Of a stretch of DNA of 64,000 nucleotides, positions 41,113 to 51,850 are shown piece after piece. The notes under the pieces are model-generated. The model worked only from the letters and a program-made list of their open reading frames with translations, was not told the DNA's origin and searched no databases. The stretch covers positions 24,297-88,296 of the forward strand of contig LUPK01000055.1 of assembly GCA_001627335.1 (NCBI GenBank), given 5' to 3'. The position numbers were made by a program, and so were the translations under genes. The number at the start of each line of letters is the position of its first letter. The stretch's first letter is position 1. The DNA comes from Nocardioides sp. REDSEA-S33_B3. GTDB lineage: Bacteria > Actinomycetota > Actinomycetes > Propionibacteriales > Nocardioidaceae.

Positions 41113-42357
41113 TCAGGCCGGCGCCGGGGCCGGGTCGGCCTGCGGGGCGCGCGCCAAGCGGCGTACCTCGGGGGAGAGCAGGACCAGCCCGCACACCGCG
41201 ACGTAGACGATGCCGCTGACCACCAGCACGTCGGTGAACCCGAACGCGACCGCGAGCGGCCCGAACAGCACCTGCCCGACCGGCATCGCGGCGAAGGAGC
41301 CGAGCGCGTCGTAGGAGTAGGCGCGCGAGAGCATCTCGTCGGGGACCTGCTCCTGCATGGCGAGGTTCCAGCCCATGTTGAACAGCTCGGTGCCGGCCCC
41401 GGCGATGAAGGTGGCGAGCAGCAACCACAGCAGGTGCGGGTGGGCGCCGAGCATGTAGATCGGCAGGCCGAGCGCCATGATGCCGATCATCCCGACCAGC
41501 AGCGGGCGCTCGAGCCGCACGCGCAGCAGCACCAGCGTCATCAGCAGCAGGCCGACGGCCTCGGCCGAGAGCACCAGGCCCCAGCCCTGCTCGCCGATCG
41601 TCTCCTTCGCGCGCGCCGGACCGAGGGTGAACCAGGCGCCGGCGTGGATGGCGTTGAGCACCGAGAAGCCCAGGACCACGACCCACAGCCACTGCGTGCG
41701 GCGCACGTAGGACCAGCCCTCGCGCAGCTCGGTGAACGTGCTGGCGCCGGTGCTGCGGCGTACGACGGCGGGCAGCCGGACCAGGCCCAGCAGCAGCCCG
41801 CTGACGAGCCAGGTGGTCGCGTCGACCGCCAGCGCCCAGCCGGGGCCGACGCTGACGACGAGCAGAGCGGCCAGGGTCGGGCCGATGATGACGATGCCGG
41901 AGCGGGCGAGGGAGACCAGCGCGTTGGCCGGCTGCAGGTGCTCCTTGGCGACGACCGAGGGGAGCATGCTGGCCATCGCGGGGAACCCGACGCCCGACAC
42001 GATGCCGTGGACCAGGCTCAGCACGACCAGCGACCAGAGCTCGGCGGTGCCGGTGATGACGAGGGCGGCGATGATGCCCTGGCTCACCGCCGAGGCGATG
42101 TTGGAGAACTGCAGCACCGCCACCCGGCCGAACCGGTCAGCCACGACCCCGCCCCACAGGAGCAGCAGCACCATGGGCACGGTGTGGGCGGCCAGGACGT
42201 AGCCGACGGCGGCCGGGTCGTCGTCGGTCACCTGCAGCACCGCGAAGGCCAGCGCGAGGGAGGCCATCGCGTTGCCGATCATGTTCACCAGGCGCGAGAG
42301 GAAGTAGTAGCGGAAGTTGGGCTCCCGCAGGGGCGCCAGGCTGGCGGACCAGGTCAT
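41113..42357 (-). CDS. Major facilitator superfamily transporter
   Basis: A 414-residue protein with 12 apolar segments. LREPNFRYYFLSRLVNMIGN (11-30) and WGGVVADRFGRVAVLQFSN (about 68-86, the motif A loop) are typical of the MFS_3/enterobactin-exporter-like group. It likely exports drugs or small metabolites. Its ATG overlaps the stop of the ArsR-type gene, so the regulator and pump form one operon. Confidence 0.87.
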   Translation of the reverse strand: MTWSASLAPLREPNFRYYFLSRLVNMIGNAMASLALAFAVLQVTDDDPAAVGYVLAAHTVPMVLLLLWGGVVADRFGRVAVLQFSNIASAVSQGIIAALVITGTAELWSLVVLSLVHGIVSGVGFPAMASMLPSVVAKEHLQPANALVSLARSGIVIIGPTLAALLVVSVGPGWALAVDATTWLVSGLLLGLVRLPAVVRRSTGASTFTELREGWSYVRRTQWLWVVVLGFSVLNAIHAGAWFTLGPARAKETIGEQGWGLVLSAEAVGLLLMTLVLLRVRLERPLLVGMIGIMALGLPIYMLGAHPHLLWLLLATFIAGAGTELFNMGWNLAMQEQVPDEMLSRAYSYDALGSFAAMPVGQVLFGPLAVAFGFTDVLVVSGIVYVAVCGLVLLSPEVRRLARAPQADPAPAPA

Positions 42358-42959
42358 CGTGGTTCCTCGGTGTGCTCGGGCTCCTCGTCGGGGGTGGCGG
42401 GGGGCTGGGTGTGGCTCTGGGTGGGCGGCTGCATCGCGAACGCGAAGGCCGTGAAGCTGACGTGGACGGTGCCCTCGGTGCGGGGCGGGCGGTTGGCGTC
42501 GTGGAGCAGCCGGGAGGCGGCGTACATGTGCTCGCGGGCCTGCTCCCAGACCTCCGGGTCGACCCAGCCCTCGAGGTCGGACATCCAGGTGCGGGGGGTG
42601 CTGGTGGTCATGCGGCGCTCGAGCTCGGTGAAGGTGGCGCGCAGGTGCAGCGCTTCGTCGTCGCGATTGCGCTCGGTCGGCGGGGCGACGTGGCGGCCCT
42701 CGTGCTCGTGCGGGTAGCGGTAGCGCTTGGCCAGTCCGCCGCGCACCTTCTCCTCGCCGTCGACCACCAGCTCCCCGGCGTCGGCGAGGACCCGCAGGTG
42801 GTAGCTGGCGTTGGCGTGGGTCAGGTCGAGCTCGCGCGCCACCTCGGCGGCACTCATCGCCGTGCCCGTCAGCAGCGAGAGCATCCGCAGCCGCACCGGG
42901 TGCGCGAGGGCGCGCATCTCGCCGATCTTCTCGCCCTGCCCGGGCTGGGTGTCCGCCAT
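42354..42959 (-). CDS. ArsR-type winged-helix regulator
   Basis: A 201-residue regulator. The HTH is at about 14-75 (IGEMRALAHPVRLRMLSLLT, SAAEVARELDLTHANASYHL), with long C-terminal helices (about 85-170) and a disordered Pro/Glu/Thr tail. No metal-binding Cys motif is seen, so the signal is probably organic. A GGAGG site precedes the ATG, and a palindrome overlies the start region, so it probably represses its own operon with the MFS pump. Confidence 0.87.
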   Translation of the reverse strand: MADTQPGQGEKIGEMRALAHPVRLRMLSLLTGTAMSAAEVARELDLTHANASYHLRVLADAGELVVDGEEKVRGGLAKRYRYPHEHEGRHVAPPTERNRDDEALHLRATFTELERRMTTSTPRTWMSDLEGWVDPEVWEQAREHMYAASRLLHDANRPPRTEGTVHVSFTAFAFAMQPPTQSHTQPPATPDEEPEHTEEPR

Positions 42960-42966
42960 TGACCCT

Positions 42967-42980
42967 CCAAGAGTTCTTGG
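42967..42980. promoter_or_regulatory. CCAAGA-GT-TCTTGG operator candidate of the ArsR/MFS operon
   Basis: A perfect 6-2-6 palindrome covers the region just upstream of the ribosome site. AGTTCTT is repeated at about 43,018-43,024 with the same following G-run. The two sites 46 bp apart are good candidates for autoregulation. Confidence 0.6.
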
Positions 42981-43038
42981 GGAGTAGTGGACACCCTGGC
43001 GGCAGGGACTGTCAAACAGTTCTTTGGGGGTTGGACCT

Positions 43039-43132
43039 GTGAGCTTCATCGGGGCCCCGACGAGCCTTTCGGTACGCCGCTGCAGCTGCATCGGGGGAGC
43101 GTGAGTTTCATCGGGGCGCCGATGAACCTTCC
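43039..43132. repeat. Two imperfect 34-bp direct repeats, each a short hairpin
   Basis: A unit starting GTGAGCTTCATCGGGG (about 43,039-43,072) is repeated as GTGAGTTTCATCGGGG (about 43,101-43,134) with five or so differences. Each copy contains an inverted pair, for example TTCATCGG/CCGATGAA at 43,107-43,126. They lie between the divergent ArsR promoter and the end of the enoyl-CoA hydratase gene. They may act as a terminator for the latter. Confidence 0.6.
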
Positions 43133-43152
43133 GGCCCGCCGACCGCCGCGGG

Positions 43153-43944
43153 CTACTCCCCGCGGAACACCGGCTTGCGTCGTTCGGAGAAGGCGCGCAT
43201 CCCCTCGGCGACGTCGGCGGTGCGCATGAGCACGACCTGCCCGGTGCGCTCGCGCTCGAGGGCGTCCTCGAGGGGGATCAGGGTGGCGGCGTTGACGGCC
43301 TTCTTGGTGGCAGCGAAGGCCAGCGGGGGACCGGAGGCCATGCGTCGCACGAGGGTGTCGACCAGCGTCGGGAACTCCTCGTCGGAGGCCACATGCGTGA
43401 CCAGCCCGGCGGCGTACGCCTCCTGCGCCGACAGCGGCTCGGCGAGCAGGGCCATCCGCATCGCGCGGGCCCGTCCGATCGAGGCCGCGACGGTCGCGGA
43501 CGTGCCGCCGTCGGGCATGAAGCCGATGCGGGTGAAGGCCAGGAGGTACGACGAGGACTCGGCCGCCACGACGATGTCGCAGGCCAGGGCGATCCCGCAG
43601 CCGACGCCGGCCGCCACGCCGTTGACCGCGGCGAGCACCGGCCGGTCGCACGCCACGATGGCCCGGATGATCCGGTTGGTGACGTCCATCGCCCGCACGT
43701 CGAACTTCTCGTGCGCGTCCTCGCCGGAGATGTCGGCGCCGGCGTTGAAGGCGGCGCCGACGCCGGTCAGCACCACCACGCGCACGTCGTCGCGCGACGG
43801 CACGGACTCCAGCAGGTCCGCCAGCGCGAGGGCGATCTCGCCGGAGAGCGCGTTGAAGACCTCCGGACGGTTGAAGGTCAGGCGCAGCACGCCCTGCTCG
43901 AGCGAGACGTCGAGGCCGGGCACGGAGTCAGGGCTGCGGGTCAT
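43153..43944 (-). CDS. Enoyl-CoA hydratase/isomerase family protein
   Basis: A 263-residue crotonase-fold protein. LRLTFNRPEVFNALSGEIAL (about 20-39), GAAFNAGADISGED (about 63-76) and VAAVNGVAAGVGCGIALACD with FTRIGFMPDGGTSATV are the classic motifs. In the region of the second catalytic Glu there is Asp/Gly (MPDGG), common in crotonase members of uncertain reaction. It likely acts on acyl-CoA substrates in the cytoplasm. TAGGGT 6 nt before the ATG indicates a leaderless start. Confidence 0.87.
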   Translation of the reverse strand: MTRSPDSVPGLDVSLEQGVLRLTFNRPEVFNALSGEIALALADLLESVPSRDDVRVVVLTGVGAAFNAGADISGEDAHEKFDVRAMDVTNRIIRAIVACDRPVLAAVNGVAAGVGCGIALACDIVVAAESSSYLLAFTRIGFMPDGGTSATVAASIGRARAMRMALLAEPLSAQEAYAAGLVTHVASDEEFPTLVDTLVRRMASGPPLAFAATKKAVNAATLIPLEDALERERTGQVVLMRTADVAEGMRAFSERRKPVFRGE

Positions 43945-43953
43945 GCCCCGACC

Positions 43954-45252
43954 CTAGGAGACGCGCACCGTCGGCAGCACCGGCTCGCCGCGCAGGAGAG
44001 CCCGCGACGCCAGCGGCAGCGCGTCGCGCGAGCGGGCGTGCCGCTCCCGCGCGGCGTCCAGCGGCTCCCGTCCGACGACCTCCCCTCCGCGCACCAGCGG
44101 CACCAGCAGGTCGCGCTCACCGTCGGCGAGCGGCGGAGTGGCGCCGGTCCCGACCAGCTCCTCGGTCGCGACGCCGTGCGCGTCGTGCCGGCGCCGGGCC
44201 CAGTGCCGCCCCGGCCACGACTCCTTGGCGCTGCTGCGCTTCGCGACCCCCACCAGCTCGCCGTCCGCGCCCTCCCGGGCGACCAGCTTGTAGACCAGAC
44301 CCACCGTGGGGTGGCCGCTGCCGACGACCAGCTGCGTGCCGACGCCGTACCCGTCCACCGGCGCCGACCGCAGCGCGGCGATCGCGTGCTCGTCGAGGTC
44401 GGAGGTCACCAGGATGCGGGTGTCCCGGGCGCCCAGGGCGTCGAGCTGGGCCCGCACCTGGTGGGCCAGGTCGCCGAGGTCGCCGGAGTCCAGCCGCACC
44501 GCGCCCAGGTCGGGCCCCGCCGCCTCGACACCCAGGCGCACGGCCTCGGCCACGTCGTAGGTGTCCACCAGCAGCGTCGTCCCCGCCCCCAGCGACCGCA
44601 CCTGGGCGCGGAACGCGTCCGCCTCGGAGTCGTGGAGCAGCGTGAACGCGTGCGCCGACGTGCCGGTCGTCGGCACCCCGTGACGCTGCCGGGCGGCGAG
44701 GTTGGAGGACCCCGCGAACCCTGCGACGTACGCCGCCCGCGCGGCCGCGACCGCGGCCTCCTCGTGCGTGCGCCGCGACCCCATCTCGATGCAGGCCCGG
44801 TCCCCGGCGGCCCGCGTCATCCGCGAGGCGGCCGAGGCGATCGCCGAGTCGTGGTTGTAGATCGAGAGCAGCAACGTCTCCAGCAGCACCGCCTCGGCGA
44901 ACGGCGCCTCCACCACCAGGAGCGGTGAGCCCGGGAAGTAGGCCTCGCCCTCGGCGTACCCCCACACGTCGCCGGTGAAGCGCCACCGCGCCAGCCGCTC
45001 CAGCGTCGCGCCGTCCACCACCTCGGCCAGCACGGCCAGCGTCGGCTCGTCGAAGCGGAAGCGCTCCAGCGCGTCGAGCGCGCGGCCGACCCCCGCCACC
45101 ACGCCGTAGCGCCGGCCCTCGGGCAGCCGCCGTCCGAACAGCTCGAAGACGCAGCGCCGCTCGGCGGTCCCCGAGGCGAGGGCGGCCTGCAGCATCGTCA
45201 GCTCGTAGTGGTCGGTCAGCAGGGCCGTGGACGGTCCGAGGGCGTCGCTCAC
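43954..45252 (-). CDS. pncB: Nicotinate phosphoribosyltransferase
   Basis: A 432-residue enzyme of NAD salvage. It makes nicotinate mononucleotide from nicotinate and PRPP with [23 protein letters not shown] (about 8-27) and [20 protein letters not shown] (about 35-54) are the N-terminal signature; [11 protein letters not shown] and [14 protein letters not shown] are the conserved phosphate-site motifs. TAGGGT 7 nt before the GTG supports the chosen start. It diverges from clpS, matching the M. tuberculosis Rv1330c-Rv1331 arrangement. Confidence 0.92.
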   Translation of the reverse strand: MSDALGPSTALLTDHYELTMLQAALASGTAERRCVFELFGRRLPEGRRYGVVAGVGRALDALERFRFDEPTLAVLAEVVDGATLERLARWRFTGDVWGYAEGEAYFPGSPLLVVEAPFAEAVLLETLLLSIYNHDSAIASAASRMTRAAGDRACIEMGSRRTHEEAAVAAARAAYVAGFAGSSNLAARQRHGVPTTGTSAHAFTLLHDSEADAFRAQVRSLGAGTTLLVDTYDVAEAVRLGVEAAGPDLGAVRLDSGDLGDLAHQVRAQLDALGARDTRILVTSDLDEHAIAALRSAPVDGYGVGTQLVVGSGHPTVGLVYKLVAREGADGELVGVAKRSSAKESWPGRHWARRRHDAHGVATEELVGTGATPPLADGERDLLVPLVRGGEVVGREPLDAARERHARSRDALPLASRALLRGEPVLPTVRVS

Positions 45253-45289
45253 CCCTAGGACCCTAGGCCGCACGTGGGTGTGTGGAAGC

Positions 45290-45601
45290 ATGGGTGGCGT
45301 GACCGCGCCCAGCCCCGTCGAGGTCGAGCCGACCTTCGACACCGACGAGATCGTGAGGCCCGCGACCCCGTGGGTCACGATCGTCTGGAACGACCCGGTC
45401 AACCTGATGTCCTACGTCACCTACGTCTTCCGCACCTACTTCGGCTACGACAAGCGCAAGGCCGAGAAGCTGATGATGGAGGTCCACGAGGACGGCCGCT
45501 CGGTGGTCTCCTCGGGCTCGCGCGAGGAGATGGAGCGCGACGTGCAGGCGATGCACGAGTACGGCCTCTGGGCCACCATGCAGCGCGAGGACCAGCCATG
45601 A
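45290..45601 (+). CDS. clpS: ClpS adaptor protein
   Basis: A 103-residue adaptor. [20 protein letters not shown] (about 34-53), then [17 protein letters not shown], is the ClpS core that binds N-degron substrates and hands them to ClpC/ClpA with ClpP. The N-terminal 30 residues are a flexible acidic extension. GTG at 45299 is an alternative start. It is followed at once by the DUF2017 gene. Confidence 0.92.
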   Translation: MGGVTAPSPVEVEPTFDTDEIVRPATPWVTIVWNDPVNLMSYVTYVFRTYFGYDKRKAEKLMMEVHEDGRSVVSSGSREEMERDVQAMHEYGLWATMQREDQP

Positions 45602-45611
45602 GGGCCGTGTA

Positions 45612-46190
45612 GTGGGAGCCTTCACCCGCCACCGCCGCAGCGGCGCGGTCATCGCCACGTTCTCCGGGTTCGAGGCCGATCTGCTGCGCTCGCTGGCCTC
45701 CCAGATCGTCGAGCTGCTCCACCACGAGGCGGCCGTGCCCGACGACCGCGACCCGCTCGAGGCGCTGATGGACTTCTCCGGCCCGACCACCGCGCCGGAG
45801 GACCCCGTGCTCGCGCGGCTCTTCCCGACGGCGTACGCCGACGACGAGGAGGCGGCCGCGGAGTTCCGTCGCTTCACCGAGGGCACGCTGCGCGAGGGCA
45901 AGGCGAAGGCCGCGGGCACCATCATCGACACCCTCGAGGACGCCGGCCTGCCCGACGAGCTGCGCGAGGACGGCCTGACCATCGACGTCGAGATGGACGA
46001 GCCCACAGCGCAGACCTGGATGCGCTCCTTCACCGACATCCGGCTCGCGCTGGCGACCCGCCTCGGCGTCGAGGACGGCGACGAGGAGTACTGGTACTCC
46101 CTGCCCGACGACGACCCGCGCGCCCAGGCCCACGACATCTACGAGTGGGTCGGCTGGCTGCAGGAGACCCTGGTCGGCGCGCTCAGCTGA
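45612..46190 (+). CDS. DUF2017 domain protein
   Basis: A 192-residue protein. FSGFEADLLRSLASQIVELL (about 17-36), LFPTAYADDEEAAAEFRRFT (about 71-90) and DIYEWVGWLQETLVGAL at the end are the DUF2017 signature. It corresponds by position to M. tuberculosis Rv1332, always beside clpS. The function is unknown; the tight link suggests a role near ClpS-dependent proteolysis. It starts at a GTG 11 bp after clpS. Confidence 0.88.
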   Translation: MGAFTRHRRSGAVIATFSGFEADLLRSLASQIVELLHHEAAVPDDRDPLEALMDFSGPTTAPEDPVLARLFPTAYADDEEAAAEFRRFTEGTLREGKAKAAGTIIDTLEDAGLPDELREDGLTIDVEMDEPTAQTWMRSFTDIRLALATRLGVEDGDEEYWYSLPDDDPRAQAHDIYEWVGWLQETLVGALS

Positions 46191-46318
46191 TCACGCGCGC
46201 GGGCGGCCGGACGAGGTGCTCCGACGACGCCCAGCACCATGAGGTACGCCGCAGCCGACCCGGTCCGGTCCCCGGGCGGATATGGGGTCCGAGCGCCCCG
46301 CGCCCTAGTCTGGCGGGC

Positions 46319-46747
46319 ATGCTGACCATCGACCAGGCGACGTACGACGCGATCATCGCGCACGCCAAGCGGGACCACCCCGACGAGTGCTGCGGCATCG
46401 TGGCGGGCGCCGAGGGCAGCGACCGTCCCGAGCGGCACGTGGAGATGGTCAACGCCGCCGGCAGCCCGACGTTCTACGAGTTCGACTCCACCGAGCTGCT
46501 CGAGCTGTACAAGCAGATGTGGGACCGCGACGAGGAGCCGGTGGTGATCTACCACTCGCACACGGCCACCGAGGCCTACCCGAGCCGCACCGACATCGCC
46601 CTGGCCAGCGAGCCGGGCGCGCACTACGTGCTGGTCTCGACGAGGGAGCACGGGAATAACGAGGGCCCTGTGGAGTTCAGGTCCTATCGGATCGTCGACG
46701 GCGAGGTGACCGAGGAAGAGGTCACCGTCGTCCCCACGCTCGCCTGA
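46319..46747 (+). CDS. mec: Mec: JAMM metallopeptidase acting on CysO
   Basis: A 142-residue JAMM/MPN+ zinc peptidase. Glu23 (DECCGIV) and the motif HSHTATEAYPSRTD at 79-92 (His79, His81, Ser89, Asp92) are complete. In M. tuberculosis, Mec releases cysteine from the CysO-cysteine adduct made by CysM. TAGTCT lies 7 nt before the ATG, a leaderless start. It lies directly before cysO and cysM. Confidence 0.92.
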   Translation: MLTIDQATYDAIIAHAKRDHPDECCGIVAGAEGSDRPERHVEMVNAAGSPTFYEFDSTELLELYKQMWDRDEEPVVIYHSHTATEAYPSRTDIALASEPGAHYVLVSTREHGNNEGPVEFRSYRIVDGEVTEEEVTVVPTLA

Positions 46748-46752
46748 TCCCT

Positions 46753-46791
46753 GAGCCTGATCCACGAGCCTGATCCACGAGCCTGATCCAC
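46753..46791. repeat. Three tandem 13-bp repeats between mec and cysO
   Basis: GAGCCTGATCCAC is repeated three times without change (46,753-46,765, 46,766-46,778, 46,779-46,791), with a degenerate part-copy before and GAGCAT after. It lies in the 69-bp gap before the cysO ribosome site. This may be a slippage-prone spacer. Confidence 0.8.
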
Positions 46792-46816
46792 GAGCATCGC
46801 GAAGAAGAGGAGCAGC

Positions 46817-47107
46817 ATGTCCATCGAGGTCCGGATCCCCACCATCCTGCGCACCTACACCGGCGGTGAGAAGGCCGTGTCCGGCGAGGGCGGCAGCCTG
46901 AGTGCCCTGATCGACGACCTCGAGGCCAAGCACCCCGGCCTCAAGGACCGTCTGGTCGAGGAGAAGAACGGCGCCGACGACCTGCGCCGTTTCGTCAACA
47001 TCTACATCAACGACGAGGACGTCCGCTTCATGGGCGGCCTCGAGGCCCCGCTCTCCGACGGCGACCAGGTCGTCGTGCTGCCGGCTGTCGCCGGTGGCGC
47101 GCGCTGA
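46817..47107 (+). CDS. cysO: CysO: ubiquitin-like sulfur carrier
   Basis: A 96-residue MoaD/ThiS-type protein. EVRIPTILRTYTGGEKAVSG (4-23), RFVNIYINDEDVRFMGGLEA (about 58-77) and VVVLPAVAGG match CysO. The C-terminal Gly-Gly is followed by Ala-Arg (PAVAGGAR), whereas M. tuberculosis CysO ends at GG. The thiocarboxylate on the GG end donates sulfur to O-phosphoserine via CysM. A GAGGAG site precedes the ATG. Confidence 0.92.
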   Translation: MSIEVRIPTILRTYTGGEKAVSGEGGSLSALIDDLEAKHPGLKDRLVEEKNGADDLRRFVNIYINDEDVRFMGGLEAPLSDGDQVVVLPAVAGGAR

Positions 47108-47121
47108 GCACCTTCCTCTGA

Positions 47122-49184
<2,063 letters not shown>

Positions 49185-49258
49185 GGGTCTCTGAGACACC
49201 TCCTCACGAAGTCGTGACCGGGGAGTAACCACCGTCACAGTCGGCCGTTAGGCCCTCC

Positions 49259-51748
49259 GTGCGACTCTCCACGACCCTCGGAACTGCCATCGCGACCGGC
49301 CTCGGCGCTCTGCTGGTGGCGGTGCCCACCGGTGCCGCCTCCTCGGCCGTCGGCGCCGCGCCGACGACCAGCGCTCCGGCCGCCTCGGCGCCCGACGTAC
49401 CCACGACCGACCGACCAGCAGCCCGCAAGGCAGCCCGGAAGGCCGACCGCTACCGCGCCGACATCACCTGGACCGAGCACGGCATCCCGCACATCAAGGC
49501 CAAGGACTTCGTCGGCCTGGGCTACGGCAGCGGGTACGCCGCTGCCGAGATGAGCCTGTGCACGCTGTTCGACACCCTGGTGACCGGGCGCGGTGAGCGG
49601 TCGCGGTGGTTCGGGCCGGACGAGGTCTACGACGACCAGGTGACACTGCGCGCGACCAACCTGCAGGTCGACACCGTCGTCACCGACCTCCACGACCGCA
49701 GGGTCGTCGAGGGCCTGCTGAAGGACAGGACGCGCGGACCGGGTCGGCAGGCGCGCCAGATGGTCGACGGCTACGTCGCCGGCATCAACCGGTGGGTCCG
49801 GGAGAACAAGGTCACCGACCCCGCGTGCAAGGGCGCGGGCTACATCAAGCCGAACGTCACCACCCTCGACCTCTGGTACGGCGTCTACCTGGCCAACCTG
49901 CTGGCCTCCACCGGTGTGTTCATGGCCGAGATCGCCGACGCCGCGCCCCCGAGCCCGACCGACCCCGGTCTGCCCAACCTCCCGGTGCGTGCCGCCGACG
50001 TCGACCGCGACGCCCTGCTCGCCGGTCTCGGTCGCGACCCCGAGCGTCCGTTCGGGTCCAACGCCACCGCCGTCGGCAGCGACAACACCTCCACCGGCAG
50101 CGCGATGATCCTGGGCAACCCGCACTTCCCGTGGCGCGGGCGCTACCACTTCACCCAGCAGCACCTGACGATCCCGGGCAAGTACGACGTCGCCGGGGCC
50201 TCGCTGATCGGGTCGCCCGCGGTCAACATCGGCTTCAACGACGACGTCGCCTGGTCGCACACGGTCTCGACGGCCTACCGGTTCACGCCGTACGAGTACC
50301 TCACGCCGGTCGCGGCCAGCCCGACGACGTACCTCACCGACACCGGCCCGGCCGAGCTCGACCACCGCGAGGTGGAGGTGGTGGTGAAGGGTCAGGACGG
50401 GAAGCTCGAGACGGTCACCGAGGACGTCTACCGCACCGCCGAGGGCTACGTCATCGACGCCCCGGACCTGCTGATGCCGTGGGGTCTCGCGAGCCTGTGG
50501 GCGATCCGCGACGCCAACGCCGAGCACCTGCGCACCATCGACACGTTCCTCGAGATGGGCAAGGCCGAGGACGTGGAGGACCTGCTGCGCCGCCAGGACC
50601 GCGCGGCCGGCATGCCGTGGGTCAACACGACGGCCGCCGACCGCAAGGGGCAGGTGCTGTACGCCGACCACTCGGTCGTCCCGCACGTCACCGACGAGAT
50701 GGCGGCCACCTGCATGACGGTCGTGGGGCGGGTGCTGAACGAGGTGGCGGGCCTGCCCGGCCTCGACGGCACGCGCGCCGGCAGCTCGTGCGCCTGGGGC
50801 GCCGACGAGGACGCCTCGCGTCCCGGGATCCTCGGGCCGGAGAACCTGCCCTCGCTCGTCACCCGCGACTGGGTGATGAACGCCAACGACTCCTACTGGA
50901 CCCCCAACGACGAGGTCCGGCTCGAGGGCTACGACGCGATCATCGGCTGCGAGGACTGCGCCCGCACGATGCGCACCCGCGTGGTCGCGGCGTACGTCGC
51001 CGACCGGCTCGCCGCGGGGAAGAAGGAGACCCCGCGCAGCCTGGCCGGGCACCAGCACGAGAACCGCGTCATGGCCGCCGAGGTGATGCGCGAGGGCGGC
51101 GCGCTCGACGCCGTCTGCGAGGCCACCGGCGAGACCGAGGCCTGCGAGGCGCTCGCGGCCTGGGACGGCCGCTCGGACAAGCGGTCGCGGGGTGTGCACC
51201 TCTTCGAGGCGTTCGTGTCCAAGCTGCCCTCCGCGCTCCCTGTGGTCGGCATCAACACCATCTGGACCACCCCGTTCGACCCCAGCGACCCGTTCAACAC
51301 CCCGGCCGGGCTCAACACCGCGGACCCGCAGGTCATCCAGGCGATGCAGGACGCCATCGACGAGGTGCGTGACGCCGGCGTCGCGTTCGACGCCCGGTGG
51401 GGCTCGCTGCAGGTGGCCGGTGACCGTGGAGCGCCGGCGATCCCGCTGGGCGGTGGGCTCGGCGACTCCGCCGGCAACGCCAACGCCCTGAAGTCGTACC
51501 TCCCCGAGGAGAACGACGACAGGTACCAGCCGATCACCTACGGCTCCTCGCACATCCAGGCGATCGCATTCCGCAAGAAGGGTGCACCGATCGCGCGGAC
51601 GATCCTGACCTACAGCCAGTCCGAGGACCCGACCTCGCGCTTCCACGCCGACCAGACGCGCCTGTTCTCGCAGGAGAAGTGGGTGCGGTTCGCCTGGACC
51701 GGCAAGCAGATCCGCAAGGCCCGCATCGGCGTCACCCGCCTGCGCTGA
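49259..51748 (+). CDS. Secreted penicillin acylase family (Ntn-hydrolase) protein
   Basis: An 829-residue exported acylase. The signal peptide is residues 1-27. An alpha-chain region has TEHGIPHIKAKDFVGLGYGS (72-91). The autocleavage site and nucleophile Ser267 are in RPFGSNATAVGS, and the beta chain has GNPHFPW and NIGFNDDVAWSHT. This matches AHL/penicillin-type acylases that process themselves into two chains in the periplasm or outside the cell. The substrate (an acyl-homoserine lactone, lipopeptide or other amide) cannot be told. It lies within a syntenic block where M. tuberculosis has a rhomboid gene. Confidence 0.85.
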   Translation: MRLSTTLGTAIATGLGALLVAVPTGAASSAVGAAPTTSAPAASAPDVPTTDRPAARKAARKADRYRADITWTEHGIPHIKAKDFVGLGYGSGYAAAEMSLCTLFDTLVTGRGERSRWFGPDEVYDDQVTLRATNLQVDTVVTDLHDRRVVEGLLKDRTRGPGRQARQMVDGYVAGINRWVRENKVTDPACKGAGYIKPNVTTLDLWYGVYLANLLASTGVFMAEIADAAPPSPTDPGLPNLPVRAADVDRDALLAGLGRDPERPFGSNATAVGSDNTSTGSAMILGNPHFPWRGRYHFTQQHLTIPGKYDVAGASLIGSPAVNIGFNDDVAWSHTVSTAYRFTPYEYLTPVAASPTTYLTDTGPAELDHREVEVVVKGQDGKLETVTEDVYRTAEGYVIDAPDLLMPWGLASLWAIRDANAEHLRTIDTFLEMGKAEDVEDLLRRQDRAAGMPWVNTTAADRKGQVLYADHSVVPHVTDEMAATCMTVVGRVLNEVAGLPGLDGTRAGSSCAWGADEDASRPGILGPENLPSLVTRDWVMNANDSYWTPNDEVRLEGYDAIIGCEDCARTMRTRVVAAYVADRLAAGKKETPRSLAGHQHENRVMAAEVMREGGALDAVCEATGETEACEALAAWDGRSDKRSRGVHLFEAFVSKLPSALPVVGINTIWTTPFDPSDPFNTPAGLNTADPQVIQAMQDAIDEVRDAGVAFDARWGSLQVAGDRGAPAIPLGGGLGDSAGNANALKSYLPEENDDRYQPITYGSSHIQAIAFRKKGAPIARTILTYSQSEDPTSRFHADQTRLFSQEKWVRFAWTGKQIRKARIGVTRLR

Positions 51749-51763
51749 CCCACATCCGTCCTG

Positions 51764-51840
51764 CCGAGCCGGCGTGTTGATGCGCCGGTTCGGCGGGTCG
51801 GGTGGGTCGAGCGGGCGTATTGATGCGCCGGTTCGGCGGG
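51764..51840. terminator. Hairpin and 27-bp direct repeat between convergent genes
   Basis: CCGAGCCGGCG (51,764-51,774) pairs with CGCCGGTTCGG (51,783-51,793) with one G-U. A 27-bp unit starting GGCGTGTTGATGCGCCGGTT at 51,771 recurs at 51,814 with one change. The element separates the acylase and PAS genes and probably ends both. Confidence 0.6.
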
Positions 51841-51850
51841 GTGGGGCGGG

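Noticed and set aside
46753..46791. Possible CRISPR array
   Set aside because: The repeats are 13 bp, directly tandem and without spacers; no cas genes are present anywhere in the window.
49235..51646. 803-codon open frame on the minus strand
   Set aside because: Antisense shadow of the acylase gene, which has clear family motifs and a signal peptide on the plus strand.
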